Shown here: positions 7,921 to 16,575 of the stretch, piece by piece
How positions within the stretch are numbered: the stretch's first letter is position 1
Layout of the letters: each line of letters begins with the position of its first letter
Source: CBDAPE01 sp965198325
GTDB lineage: Bacteria > Pseudomonadota > Alphaproteobacteria > UBA828 > JAPUJA01
Assembly: GCA_965198325.1 (NCBI GenBank)
Contig: CBDAPE010000013.1
Location: forward strand, 256,692 to 320,691
Direction of reading: 5' to 3'
DNA: 64,000 nt
Translations under genes and position numbers: made by a program
The notes under the pieces: model-generated
Told to the model about the DNA's origin: nothing
The model's input: only the letters and a program-made list of their open reading frames with translations
Database searches by the model: none

Positions 7921-9721
7921 TCGTGACGCTCTCGCGGCAGGCGTCCGGGACGGTGATGGTGGACTATGCGACGGCGGACGGCAGCGCGACGGCGGGTGCG
8001 GACTATACCGCGACGAGCGGCACGCTGACCTTCCAGTCCGGTCAGACGGTGAAGACCGTCAAGGTTCCGGTGCTGGAGGATGCCCATGACGACGGCGGGG
8101 AGACGCTGACGCTGAGCCTCGCGAACGCCTCGGGGGCGCGGATCGAGGACGGCGAGGCGACGAGGACGATCGAGAACACGGCCGCAATCCCCAAGGCGTG
8201 GCTGGCGCGCTTCGGGCGGGTAGTGACGGGCCAAGTGTTGGATGCGGTCGAGGCGCGACTGAAGGCGCTGCGCACGCCGGGCATGCAGGCGAGCCTCGCC
8301 GGGCAAGCGCTGCCGTCCTGGAACGACGAAGCCGCCGCGGGTGACGACGCTGCATCGGGCGGGACCTTGTCCGGCGTCGATGCCGGAAGCCGCGACGCGA
8401 TGGTGGCGCTCGGCTCGTGGCTGGCGCAGGCCGGGGAGGACGGGACCGGAGCGCCCGGGACCGGAACATTCGGGCCGGACGACGAAACACGGCTGGAGTC
8501 CCGGACGCTGACCGGGCGCGACTTCGTCACCGGCACGTCGTTCGCGTTGACCGGCGGGTCGGCCGAGGGCGGCGGCTTCGCCGCGCTCTGGGGCCGGGGC
8601 GGGATCGCGCGCTTCGACGGCCGCGAGGGCGATCTCGCGCTCGACGGCGAGGTGGCCACCGGGTTGATCGGCGCGGACTGGACGTCGGCGCGCTGGACGG
8701 CGGGGCTGGCCGTGGGCCATTCGCGCGGCACGGGCGGCTATCGCTCGCCGGGGGACGCGGGCGACATCGATGCGACGCTGACCGGGGTCTATCCCTATGC
8801 CGGGCTGATGCTGAGCGACCAGCTCTCGGTCTGGACGGCGGCGGATCATGGCGTGGGCGAGGTGACGGTGACGCCGGAGGGCCGGGAGGCGCTGACGGCG
8901 GCCCTCACGATGACCACGGGCGCGGCCGGGATGCGCAGCGAGCTGCTCGAGCCGGAGGACGCCGGCGGGACGGCGCTGGCGGTGAAGACCGACGGACGTT
9001 TCACCCGGACCTCTTCGGAGGCGGTGAGAGGGCCGGCATCGGCGGGAGGCAATCTCAATGCGGCGGATGCCGATGTGTGGCTGCTGCGCACGGGCGTTGA
9101 GGGCGCGCGCCGCTTCGCGCTCGGCGAGGACGGGACCACAATCACACCCTCCTTCGAGATCGGGCTGCGGCTCGACGGCGGCGATGCGGAAACCGGCTTC
9201 GGCGCCGACCTCGGCGGCGGGCTCGCCTTCGCCGATCCCAAGCGCGGCCTCTCGCTGGAGCTGAAGGCCCGCGGATTACTCGCCCACGAGGCGTCGGGGT
9301 TCCGGGAGTGGGGCGCGAACGCGGGGCTCGCCTGGGGGACCTGCGGCCGGGGACGGACCGGGGTCTCTCGCTGTCGCTGCGCCAGGGCTGGGGCGCCTCG
9401 CCCACGGGCGGCATGGACGCGCTGCTCGGGCGCGAGACGCTGGCCGGGTTCGCCGCGAACGACAACGGGTTCGAGGCGTCGAGCCGCCTGGAGGCGGAGA
9501 TCGGCTACGGCATCGCGATGTTCGGCGGCGTCTTCACCGGCACGCCGCACGCCGGCTTCGGACTCACCGACACGGGCCGCGACTACCGGCTCGGCTGGCG
9601 GCTGACCTCGGCGGTACCCGGGGACCCGGGTTTCGAGGTCGGTCTCGAGGCGACGCGCAACGAGAACGACAACGCGGCGCCCGAGCACGGGGTGCAGCTG
9701 CGCGCAACGATCCGCTGGTAG
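7921..9721 (+). pseudogene. Calx-beta / autotransporter-barrel outer-membrane protein, 5' deleted and frameshifted
   Basis: From the IS21 edge a frame reads VTLSRQASGTVMVDYATADG and ATAGADYTATSGTLTFQSGQ, a Calx-beta repeat (about 7921-8160). A linker follows, then an autotransporter beta-barrel (FAALWGRGGIARFDGREGD, GLIGADWTSARWTAGLAVGH). At about 9330 a run of five G (gcctgggggacctg) shifts the frame; the barrel resumes in the next frame with DLRPGTDRGLSLSLRQGWGA and ends normally with QLRATIRW at 9721. The final aromatic residue fits outer-membrane insertion. There is no signal peptide or passenger start, because IS21 removed it. Either a missing G or slipped-strand variation could explain the shift, but without a 5' end the gene is dead here. 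Confidence 0.8.
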
Positions 9722-9799
9722 GCATCCGAAGGGCCGTTCATGGCCGCCGACGGAGCACGTCCGGCCCCGTGCGCCCTCACCGGGCGATGTGCCCCCGCC

Positions 9800-10075
9800 G
9801 CTTCCGGTCGCACCGGCGGAACCAAGTTCTGGTTCCACGGCCTGCGCAACTGCTTCATCACGGTGGCCAAGCGTGAGTTGATGCTGCCACGCTCCCTGAC
9901 CAAGCGGCTGGTCAACCACGCCCGGCCCAGCGACGTGACCGAGGGCTACGCGGCCGTCTGGACCGTCGAGCAACTCCGCGAGCCCGCGCAGAGGATCGCC
10001 GACCGGATAGACGAACTGATGAACGCGGTCGCGCCCAAGCCTGCGCGCGCTGGCAGCGCTTGTATTGTCGGATGA
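9800..10075 (+). pseudogene. tyrosine recombinase/phage integrase, C-terminal fragment
   Basis: The fragment reads FWFHGLRNCFITVAKRELML, VNHARPSDVTEGYAA, then EQLREPAQRIADRIDEL. The HGLRN is the integrase HxxR box and the following VNH...DVTEGY leads to the catalytic Tyr of the family. Everything upstream of the HxxR box is missing. Its stop overlaps the vsr ATG (ATGA at 10072-10075), so the junction is old enough to have left a tidy overlap or is fortuitous. Confidence 0.75.
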
Positions 10076-10500
10076 CTGATCGGCTCTCGCCCGAGGAACG
10101 CAGTGCCCAAATGCGGCGCATCCGCAAGGTGGACACGAAGCCCGAGTTGGCCGTACGGCGAATAACACACCGGCTGGGATACCGTTTCCGTCTCCACCGG
10201 CGTGACCTTCCGGGTACTCCAGATCTTGTCTTTCCCCGTCTGAGGAAAGTCATATTCGTGTACGGATTTTTCTGGCATCAGCATGACTGCCACCTGGGCG
10301 CCAAGCAGCCGTCCACTAACGCGGCCTACTGGTTGCCGAAGCCGGCACGGAACGTCGAGCGGGACAGACTCGCTAGGAAGCGGCTTGAGGATGACGGCTG
10401 GGGGATCTTGGCGATCTGGGAATTCGAGACGAAGACGCCGGACCTTGTCACAACGCTGGTCGGGGATTTTCTCGGGGACGACTGTTGGCGGCAACCGTAA
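10072..10500 (+). CDS. vsr: very-short-patch-repair (Vsr-type) endonuclease with altered zinc site
   Basis: This is a 142-residue protein from the ATG at 10072 (MTDRLSPEERSAQMRRIRKV). The Vsr fold is clear: DTKPELAVRRITHRLGYRFR, the catalytic Asp in GTPDLVFP, and FVYGFFWHQHDC, which corresponds to the FTHGCFWHHHHC segment of E. coli Vsr. Vsr nicks beside T:G mismatches created when 5-methylcytosine deaminates. Relative to E. coli as I recall it, the Thr, first His and first Cys of that segment are replaced (by V, Y and F), and the distal WEC cysteine is WEF, so two zinc ligands look lost. No cytosine methyltransferase gene lies nearby. It may be inactive or structurally different; family membership is firm. 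Confidence 0.85.
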   Translation: MTDRLSPEERSAQMRRIRKVDTKPELAVRRITHRLGYRFRLHRRDLPGTPDLVFPRLRKVIFVYGFFWHQHDCHLGAKQPSTNAAYWLPKPARNVERDRLARKRLEDDGWGILAIWEFETKTPDLVTTLVGDFLGDDCWRQP

Positions 10501-10891
10501 ATCTCACATTCTTGGCAATCCAAAATCGCACAGTTTTGGCTTGTCGATGACGGCGCGCCGGTCCGCTCTGTCGGCTTGGTCAACAGAGCGGGAACGGTGC
10601 GCGGATGCATGGATGGGAGACCAGGATGTTGTTGAAACACTACTTGGATCAGGGCGTCTCGAAGGCGGAGCTGTCGAGGCGGTTCGGAGTAAGTCGTGGG
10701 ACGATCCACTATTGGCTCAGGACGGGGCAACTGGACCGGGATCCGTCGGCCGGTGCAAGAGGGTATGCACCGCGTCCGCCGGTGACCCACAAGCTGGATC
10801 CCCCTACAAGGGGGTCATTGACGCGCGTCTTGAGGCATACCCGAAGCTCTCGGCGAAGCGGCTGTTCGACGAGGTCCGCGCGGCGGGCTAG
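10501..10891 (+). mobile_element. IS21-family (IS408-like) left-end relic with istA 5' fragment
   Basis: The stretch starts with IS21-type terminal repeats (ttggcaatccaaaatcgcac). It then encodes an IstA N-terminus, MLLKHYLDQGVSKAELSRRF then GVSRGTIHYWLRTGQLDRD, from 10626. A frame change in the C run near 10800 moves it to YKGVIDARLEAYPKLSAKRL, which ends at 10891 where another IS fragment begins. It is non-functional. Confidence 0.75.
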
Positions 10892-10892
10892 C

Positions 10893-11215
10893 AGCCGCGG
10901 CTTGTGGACGACCATCGCCTGATCGCGGCCTGATGCCTTCAGCGCCATTTCCAAAGTGGCGGTGACGTCCTCGGCATTCATGGTCGTGCAGAGCTTCCAG
11001 GCGATGATATAGCGCGAGAAGTCGTCCAGGATGGTCGAGAGAGATAGAACCAGCCCCAACCGATGACCTTCAGACAGGTGAAGTCGGTCTGCCTGAGCTG
11101 GTTGGCCCGGGTTGTCTTCTCCTTGAACTCGTCCGCCGCCTTGATCACCACGAAGGCCGGGTTGGTGATCAGGTCATGGGCCTTGAGCAAACGATAGACG
11201 GATGCCTCCGACACG
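10893..11215 (-). pseudogene. IS3-family OrfB fragment
   Basis: The minus-strand reading gives FVSEASVYRLLKAHDLITNP, QTDFTCLKVIGWGWFYLS, then in another frame STILDDFSRYIIAWKLCTTM. It is closely related to the OrfB at 42883-43864 but frameshifted near 11040 and cut at both ends. It retains the first catalytic Asp (QTDFT) only. Confidence 0.8.
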
Positions 11216-11297
11216 AAATCTCCTCCGGGATCGAGGCCGACTGGCGTTTTTCCATCCAGACGTCTAGATCGGCACGCAGATATCCCAATCACTTATA

Positions 11298-12459
11298 CCA
11301 GTTTGTATTAAGTGCGACTCATTATGGGGATTCCCAAAGGCTCGAAAGTCTGAATCGATGGGGTGAACTGATTGGGAGGTTCACCATGGGCAGAGCGATT
11401 GCGTTACGGGAGGATTTTGACGGTCCGGAGTTGCGGCAATTGGCGAAGGCGTCGAAGGATGCAGGATAACGCCGCCGGCTTCTTGCGCGGGCCGAGATTT
11501 ACGATGGTAGTAGACGCACGGACGCGGCTCGGCTCGGCGGTATCGGACTTCAGGTAGTCCGTGACTGGGTTCTCCGGTTCAATGCCAAGGGGCCGGAAGG
11601 TTTGATTGGCGGCGAGTCGACGGGCAAGCTGCCCAAACTCAACATCTCGCACCGTCGGGCGCTTGCAGAGATCGTGGAAAATGGGCCGATTACAGCGATC
11701 CATGGGGTGGTGCGTTAGCGCCTTGCGGACTTGGCGCGGTGGATATTCGAGGACTTCCGCATCTCGTTGGATTGTTCGACAGTGAGCCGTGAGTTGAGGG
11801 CCCTGGGGTTTTGCAAGATATCGGCGCGGCCGCGCCACAAAGGGCAGAACGAGTTCGCCGTCGAGGATTTTAAAAAACTTCTCCGCCGAGTTGGAAGAAA
11901 TTCGCACCGGCCTCCCGGCCAACACCGTCGTAGAGAGTTGGTGGCAAGACGAGGCTCGGGTCGGCCAGAAGACCAAGCTCACGCGGCGTTGGGCTCGACG
12001 CGGCAGTCGTCCTACGGCGCCCCGGGACCACCGCACGAAGTCAGCCTATATCTTCGGCGCTATCTGTCCCGCGCGCGGCGTCGGCGCCGGTCTCGTCCTG
12101 CCCCGCTGCAACACCCAGGCCATGCCATGGCATCTCGATGAAATCTCGTCCCAGGTGACGCCGGGCGCCCCCGCCGTGCTCATCCTCGATCGGGCCGGAT
12201 GGCACACCACCGGAAAACTCGATATTCCCTCCAACATCACATTGCTGCCTTTGCCGCCAAGGGCGCCCGAACTGAACCCTGTCGAAAACATCTGGCAGTT
12301 CATGCGCGATAACTGGCTGTCCAACAGGATATTCAAGTCCGGCGACGAAATCGTCGCGCTCTGTTGTGAAGCCTGGAACAAACTGATCAATCAACCCTGG
12401 AAGATCATGTCCATCGGGCGGCGAGAATGGGCGTATGAGTGTTGATTAATGCAAACTGG
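11298..12459 (+). mobile_element. IS630-family element 1 with broken transposase
   Basis: The ends are CCAGTTTGTATTAA at 11298 and, reversed, CCAGTTTGCATTAA ending at 12459, each flanked by TA, as expected for IS630 insertion at TA. The transposase starts at 11386 (MGRAIALREDFDGPELRQLA). It shifts frame near 11470, has an in-frame stop near 11718 and shifts again near 11880. The catalytic part from 11891 is well preserved: WWQDEARVGQKTKLTRRWA, VLILDRAGWHTTGKL, and ELNPVENIWQFMRDN (DDE residues D, D, E). Confidence 0.85.
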
Positions 12460-12461
12460 TA

Positions 12462-12625
12462 TTAAATAACCTCACGCCCGCCGATGTCTACTTCGGGCGC
12501 GGCCAGACCATCCTGCTGAAAAGAGAAAGGATCAAACGAAAGACCATCGAGCACCGGCGCTTGCAACACCGCAACGGCGCTGCATAAAATAAACAACCAG
12601 ATGAGCCAGAGCCTCTGTTGCTTTA
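12462..12625 (+). mobile_element. IS3-family 3'-end fragment
   Basis: The sequence matches the 3' end of the IS3 at 43742-43885: the frame NNLTPADVYFGRGQTILL then RLQHRNGAA ends OrfB at about 12587, followed by the non-coding tail. It lies between the two IS630 elements. Confidence 0.8.
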
Positions 12626-12627
12626 TA

Positions 12628-13794
12628 CCAACGAGCATTGATTAGGACCCATATGCCCATTGGCGTCGACCGATGGACATAATATTCCAGGGCCGATCGA
12701 TGAGCTTGTTCCAGGCTTCGCAACAGAGCGCGGCGATTTCGTCGTAGGATTTGAAGACCCTGTTGGATAGCCAGTTATCGCGGATGAACTGCCATATGTT
12801 CTCCACCGGGTTCAGCTAGGGGGCTCTCGGAGACAAGGGCAGAAGTGTAATATTGGACGGCACCGTGAGCTTGCCTGTGGTATGCCATCCGGCGCGGTCG
12901 AGAAGGAGCACGGCGTGGGCAGCTGGGGTCACCTGGGACGAGATTTCATCGAGATGCCATTGCATGGCCTGGGTGTTGCAGCGGGGCAGGACGAGACCCG
13001 CACCGACACCGCGCGCGGGACAGGCGGCACCGAAGATACAGGCTGACATCGTGCGTTGGTCCTTGGGCGCCGCGGGTCGGCGGCCGCGTGGCGCCCGGCG
13101 CCGCGTGAGCTTCGTTTTTTGACCAACCCTGGCTTCATCTTGCCACCAGATTTCCATGTCGGTGTTGGCCGGAAGTCCGTTGCGGATCTCTGCCAATTCG
13201 GCGGGGAAGTTTTGTTAAATTTCTCGACCGCAAACTCGTTCTGCCCCTTGTGACGCGGGCGCGCCGAAATCTTGCGGAACCCCAACGCCTGTAGTTCGCG
13301 GCCGACGCTGGGCTCCTCGAGAGAGATACGAAATTCCTCGAATATCCAAAGCGCCAAATCTTTCCGACGCCAGCGCACCACACCGTGGATCGCCGGGATC
13401 GGTCCATCCTCGACGATCCATCCGGGCAAGAGCCTAGCGTTGCTCGTCGTTGAGCTTCGGTCGCTTGCCCGGCGCTTCGCCGTCAATCAGGCCGTCCGAT
13501 CCCTTGGCGTTGAAACGCAACGCCCAGTCCCTGATGACTTGAAGCCCAACATCGCCGATCCGGGCTGCATCCGTGCGCTTGCCCCCATCGTAAATCTCGG
13601 CCAACGCCAGAAGACGACGGCTCTGTCCGGCATCCTTCGACGCCTTGGCTAACCGACGCTATCCCAGCCCATCAAAGTCTTCACGCAATGCTACCGCTCT
13701 ACCCATGTCGAACCTCCAAATCCGTTCGCCACATTGATTCACACTTTACCCCGTTTGGGAATCCCCAAAATGAATCTTACTCAGTGCTCTCTGG
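12628..13794 (-). mobile_element. IS630-family element 2 with broken transposase
   Basis: The ends are CCAACGAGCATTGATTAGG at 12628 and, reversed, CCAGAGAGCACTGAGTAAG ending at 13794, each beside TA. The minus-strand transposase begins near 13708 and is split by frameshifts. Readable parts are GPIPAIHGVVRWRRKDLALW, WWQDEARVGQKTKLTRRRAP and VLLLDRAGWHTTGKLTVP. A stop codon falls just before LNPVENIWQF near 12819. It is related to element 1 but clearly a separate, diverged copy in the opposite orientation. Confidence 0.85.
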
Positions 13795-13856
13795 TATTTG
13801 TCTGTCGTCAAAACATTTGGGACAAGTGCTCGTGTTTTCTAACGGATGATCTGGCT

Positions 13857-14127
13857 CATCGCCGATCTTGCGCGGAGCCCCGGAGCGCGGTTCGTCGTAG
13901 AGGCCTTCGAGCCGGCGCTCGGCAAAGCGTCGACGCCACTTGCCGACGGTATTCGCATCGCCACCCACCCGCTCCGCAATCACCTTGTTCTCCAGCCCAT
14001 CGGCCGCCGCCAGCACGATCCGCGCCCGCCGCACCAGTCCTTGCGCTGTCTTCCGGCGGCGGGCCAAGCCTTCCAGCTCACGCCGCTCCGCTTCCGACAA
14101 GGTGATCGCCACCGCCACTCTGCTCAC
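13857..14127 (-). pseudogene. N-terminal fragment of a different IS630-type transposase
   Basis: The gene starts at 14127 (MSRVAVAITLSEAERRELEG) with a helix-turn-helix (ENKVIAERVGGDANTVGKWR) and the linker RFAERRLEGLYDEPRSGAPR. Homology to this IS630 branch stops after about 90 residues, where sequence next to IS630 element 2 begins. The catalytic domain is absent. Confidence 0.75.
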
Positions 14128-14696
14128 CAGTCATCCCTCCACCATAACCGGTGAACATATCCTACTAAACTTCTCGATCAGGACACTAGGGTCCGGACTC
14201 ATTACAGCCACCAGATGACGGCGGCGGTAAGGGCGATTGCTGCGATGAAGTTTTTGATGTTGCGGTCGAAGCGGGTGGCTATACGGCGCCAGTCCTTGAG
14301 GCGGCAAAACATGCGCTCGATGATGTTGCGCTGCCTGTAGACGGTCTTGTCATAATGGTATTGGACCTTGCGGTTCTTGCGCGGTGGGATGACGGCCGTG
14401 GTTCCGCGTTCTGCCAGCCAGTCGCGCAGGGCTTTGCTGTCATCGCCCTTGTCGGCGACGAGTTCGGCGGCGGGCGGCATGGCTTCGATACAGCGCTGGG
14501 CGAGCTTGCAATCATGGACGTTTCCTGGTGTCAGGAGCAGGACGAGGGGCCTGCCTTTCGCATCGCAGACAGCGTGGAGCTTGGTGTTGCGGCCCCCCTT
14601 GGTGCGGCCGATGCCATGGGCCAAGGCCCCCCTTTTCCGCCGCCGGCGCAGCGATGAACCTTGATGCAGGTTGAATCGATGAACAGCCGGTCGGGG

Positions 14697-16037
14697 GAGA
14701 GTGTCAGATATCTTGTGTAAATGAGTGCCGTGGGTCCAATATTTAGTATGGGAGGACCTACGATGAGGACTATCAGACCTGAACTTCTGGACGAACTTCT
14801 GGCCGATTACGAGAAGCCGGATGACCTGCTGGGCGAAGACGGGCTGTTCAAGCAGCTCAAGGCGGTGCTCTTGGAGCGGGCGCTTGACGCCGAGCTGAGC
14901 GATCACCTGGGCTACGAGAAGGGTGACCCGGCCGGTCGCGGCACGGGTAACAGCCGCAACGGCTACTCGGACAAGACGGTGCTGAGCGAGGATGGCGAGA
15001 TCGATATCGCCGTGCCGCGCGACCGCACCGGCACGTTCGACCCGCTGATCGTGCCCAAGGGCGAACGCCGTCTCGAGGGCTTCGACGATCGCATCGTGTC
15101 GCTGTATGCCCGCGGCATGACGGTGCGCGAGATACGTGGCCATCTGCAGGAGCTTTACGGGGTCGCGGTTTCGCCGGACCTGATCAGCCGGGTCACCGAC
15201 GCGGTACTCGAGGAGGTCCGCGAATGGCAGAACCGACCGCTCGATGCGGTCTATCCGGTGGTGTTCTTTGACGCGCTGCGGGTCAAGATCCGCGACGAAG
15301 GCTTGGTGCGCAACAAAGCAGTCTACGTTGCACTGGCCCTCACCGCTGAAGGCGAGAAGGAGGTTCTCGGGCTGTGGATCGAGCAGACCGAAGGCGCCAA
15401 GTTCTGGCTCAAGGTGATGAACGACCTCAAGACCCGCGGCGTCGCTGACATCCTGATCGCCGTGGTCGACGGCCTCAAGGGCTTCCCCGAGGCGATAACA
15501 ACGGTGTTCCCCGAGACCACGGTGCAGACCTGCATCGTGCATCTGATCCGCAGTTCGCTGGCGTTCGTGTCGTGGAAGGACCGAAAGAGGATCATGCCCG
15601 ATATCAAGGCGATCTACCGCGCCGAAACCGCCGAGACCGCGGCGGCCAAGCTCGACGAGTTCGAGGCCAAATGGGGCGAGCGCTATCCGGCGATCGCGCC
15701 CAGCTGGCGCCGCGCCTGGGAGCAGGTGGTGCCGATGTTCGCGTTCCCGCCGGCGATCCGCAAGATGATCTACACCACCAACGCGCTGGAGAGCCTGCAC
15801 CGATCTTTGCGCAAGATCATCAAGACACGCGGTAGCTTCCCCAACGACGAGGCGGCGGTCAAGCTGTTGTTCCTGGCGATCCGCAATGCCGGTGTCGGCT
15901 GGAAACGGCCTATTGAATGGACCGCCGCAATGGGGCAGTTTGCGATCCTGTTCGAGGATCGCTTTCCGGCCTCAGCGCGCTGAGGCCGGAAACAATGTCG
16001 CCCACGGCGTCACTTACACAGACAATCGGACACACCC
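14697..16037 (+). mobile_element. IS256-family element, copy 2 (1341 bp)
   Basis: It has the same ends as copy 1. The 8-bp target duplication GGTCGGGG is perfect (14689-14696 and 16038-16045). It is inserted in the IS5 transposase gene. Confidence 0.95.
14763..15983 (+). CDS. IS256-family transposase, copy 2
   Basis: This 406-residue protein is identical to copy 1 in sequence and start context (GGGAGG before ATG at 14763). The only nucleotide change noticed is a silent T at 15302 where copies 1 and 3 have C. It is intact and presumably active. It should act in trans on all three copies. Confidence 0.95.
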   Translation: MRTIRPELLDELLADYEKPDDLLGEDGLFKQLKAVLLERALDAELSDHLGYEKGDPAGRGTGNSRNGYSDKTVLSEDGEIDIAVPRDRTGTFDPLIVPKGERRLEGFDDRIVSLYARGMTVREIRGHLQELYGVAVSPDLISRVTDAVLEEVREWQNRPLDAVYPVVFFDALRVKIRDEGLVRNKAVYVALALTAEGEKEVLGLWIEQTEGAKFWLKVMNDLKTRGVADILIAVVDGLKGFPEAITTVFPETTVQTCIVHLIRSSLAFVSWKDRKRIMPDIKAIYRAETAETAAAKLDEFEAKWGERYPAIAPSWRRAWEQVVPMFAFPPAIRKMIYTTNALESLHRSLRKIIKTRGSFPNDEAAVKLLFLAIRNAGVGWKRPIEWTAAMGQFAILFEDRFPASAR

Positions 16038-16575
16038 GGTCGGGGGCGTCTTCGCCGCCCGCCAGCGCACTGAATATCCGTTCCCAGATGCCGCGCTCCG
16101 CCCAGCGTACAAAGCGGTTGTAGAGCGTCTTCTTCGGTCCGTAGACCTCACGCGGACAGTCGGCCCAGCGCCCGCCATTCCTCAGGGCATGGACGATCCC
16201 GCTCAGCACCCGGCGATCGTCAACGCGCGCCATGCCGCGCGTATCCGTCGGCAAAAGCGAAGCGATCCGAGCCCATTGCGCATCCGAAAACCAAAAGAAA
16301 TCCGACATTTCCATCGCCTCCTCGCTGGAGACAATGAATCATGCCAGCCCCGCTTTGGGAATCCCCTTAATGGGTCCGGACCCTAGCGGCGACCAGTAAA
16401 CAGATCTACATGCGATGAATAGCTGAAGACACGATTGCAGGCGTTTCCTGTTACCTCGCTGACGGCAGCGATCTCGACAAAACGTTCCATCAAGCGGTTA
16501 TCCTATGTGCAACTTCCTTTCCGATGCATGTGGCATTTTCTGTACGCAGTGGCGATGGCACACGATCCACCCCGA

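Larger units (their letters stand above)
14202..16314 (-). pseudogene. IS5/IS427 transposase (OrfA-OrfB), interrupted by IS256
   Basis: OrfA starts at 16314 (MEMSDFFWFSDAQWARIASL) and runs to the IS256 target duplication at 16038. After the insertion it resumes at 14696 with LFIDSTCIKVHR (first catalytic Asp). At 14627-14636 the minus strand has AAAAGGGGGG, a slippery run suited to programmed frameshifting, after which OrfB reads HGIGRTKGGRNTKLHAVCDA, ELVADKGDDSKALRDWLAE and RNIIERMFCRLKDWRRIATR (second Asp and Glu), ending at 14202. Apart from the IS256 and the expected frameshift, the gene looks intact. Confidence 0.88.
14190..16383 (-). mobile_element. IS5-family (IS427-like) element containing IS256 copy 2
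   Basis: The terminal repeats are GGGTCCGGACTCATTA at 14190 and, reversed, GGGTCCGGACCCATTA ending at 16383, each flanked by TA. The transposase reads right to left and is split by an IS256 at 14697-16037. Confidence 0.88.

Noticed and set aside
3997..7928. gtgacg on both sides of IS21 copy 1 as a target duplication
   Set aside because: On the right it begins two bases beyond the element end, and the flanks belong to different genes, so it is probably chance.
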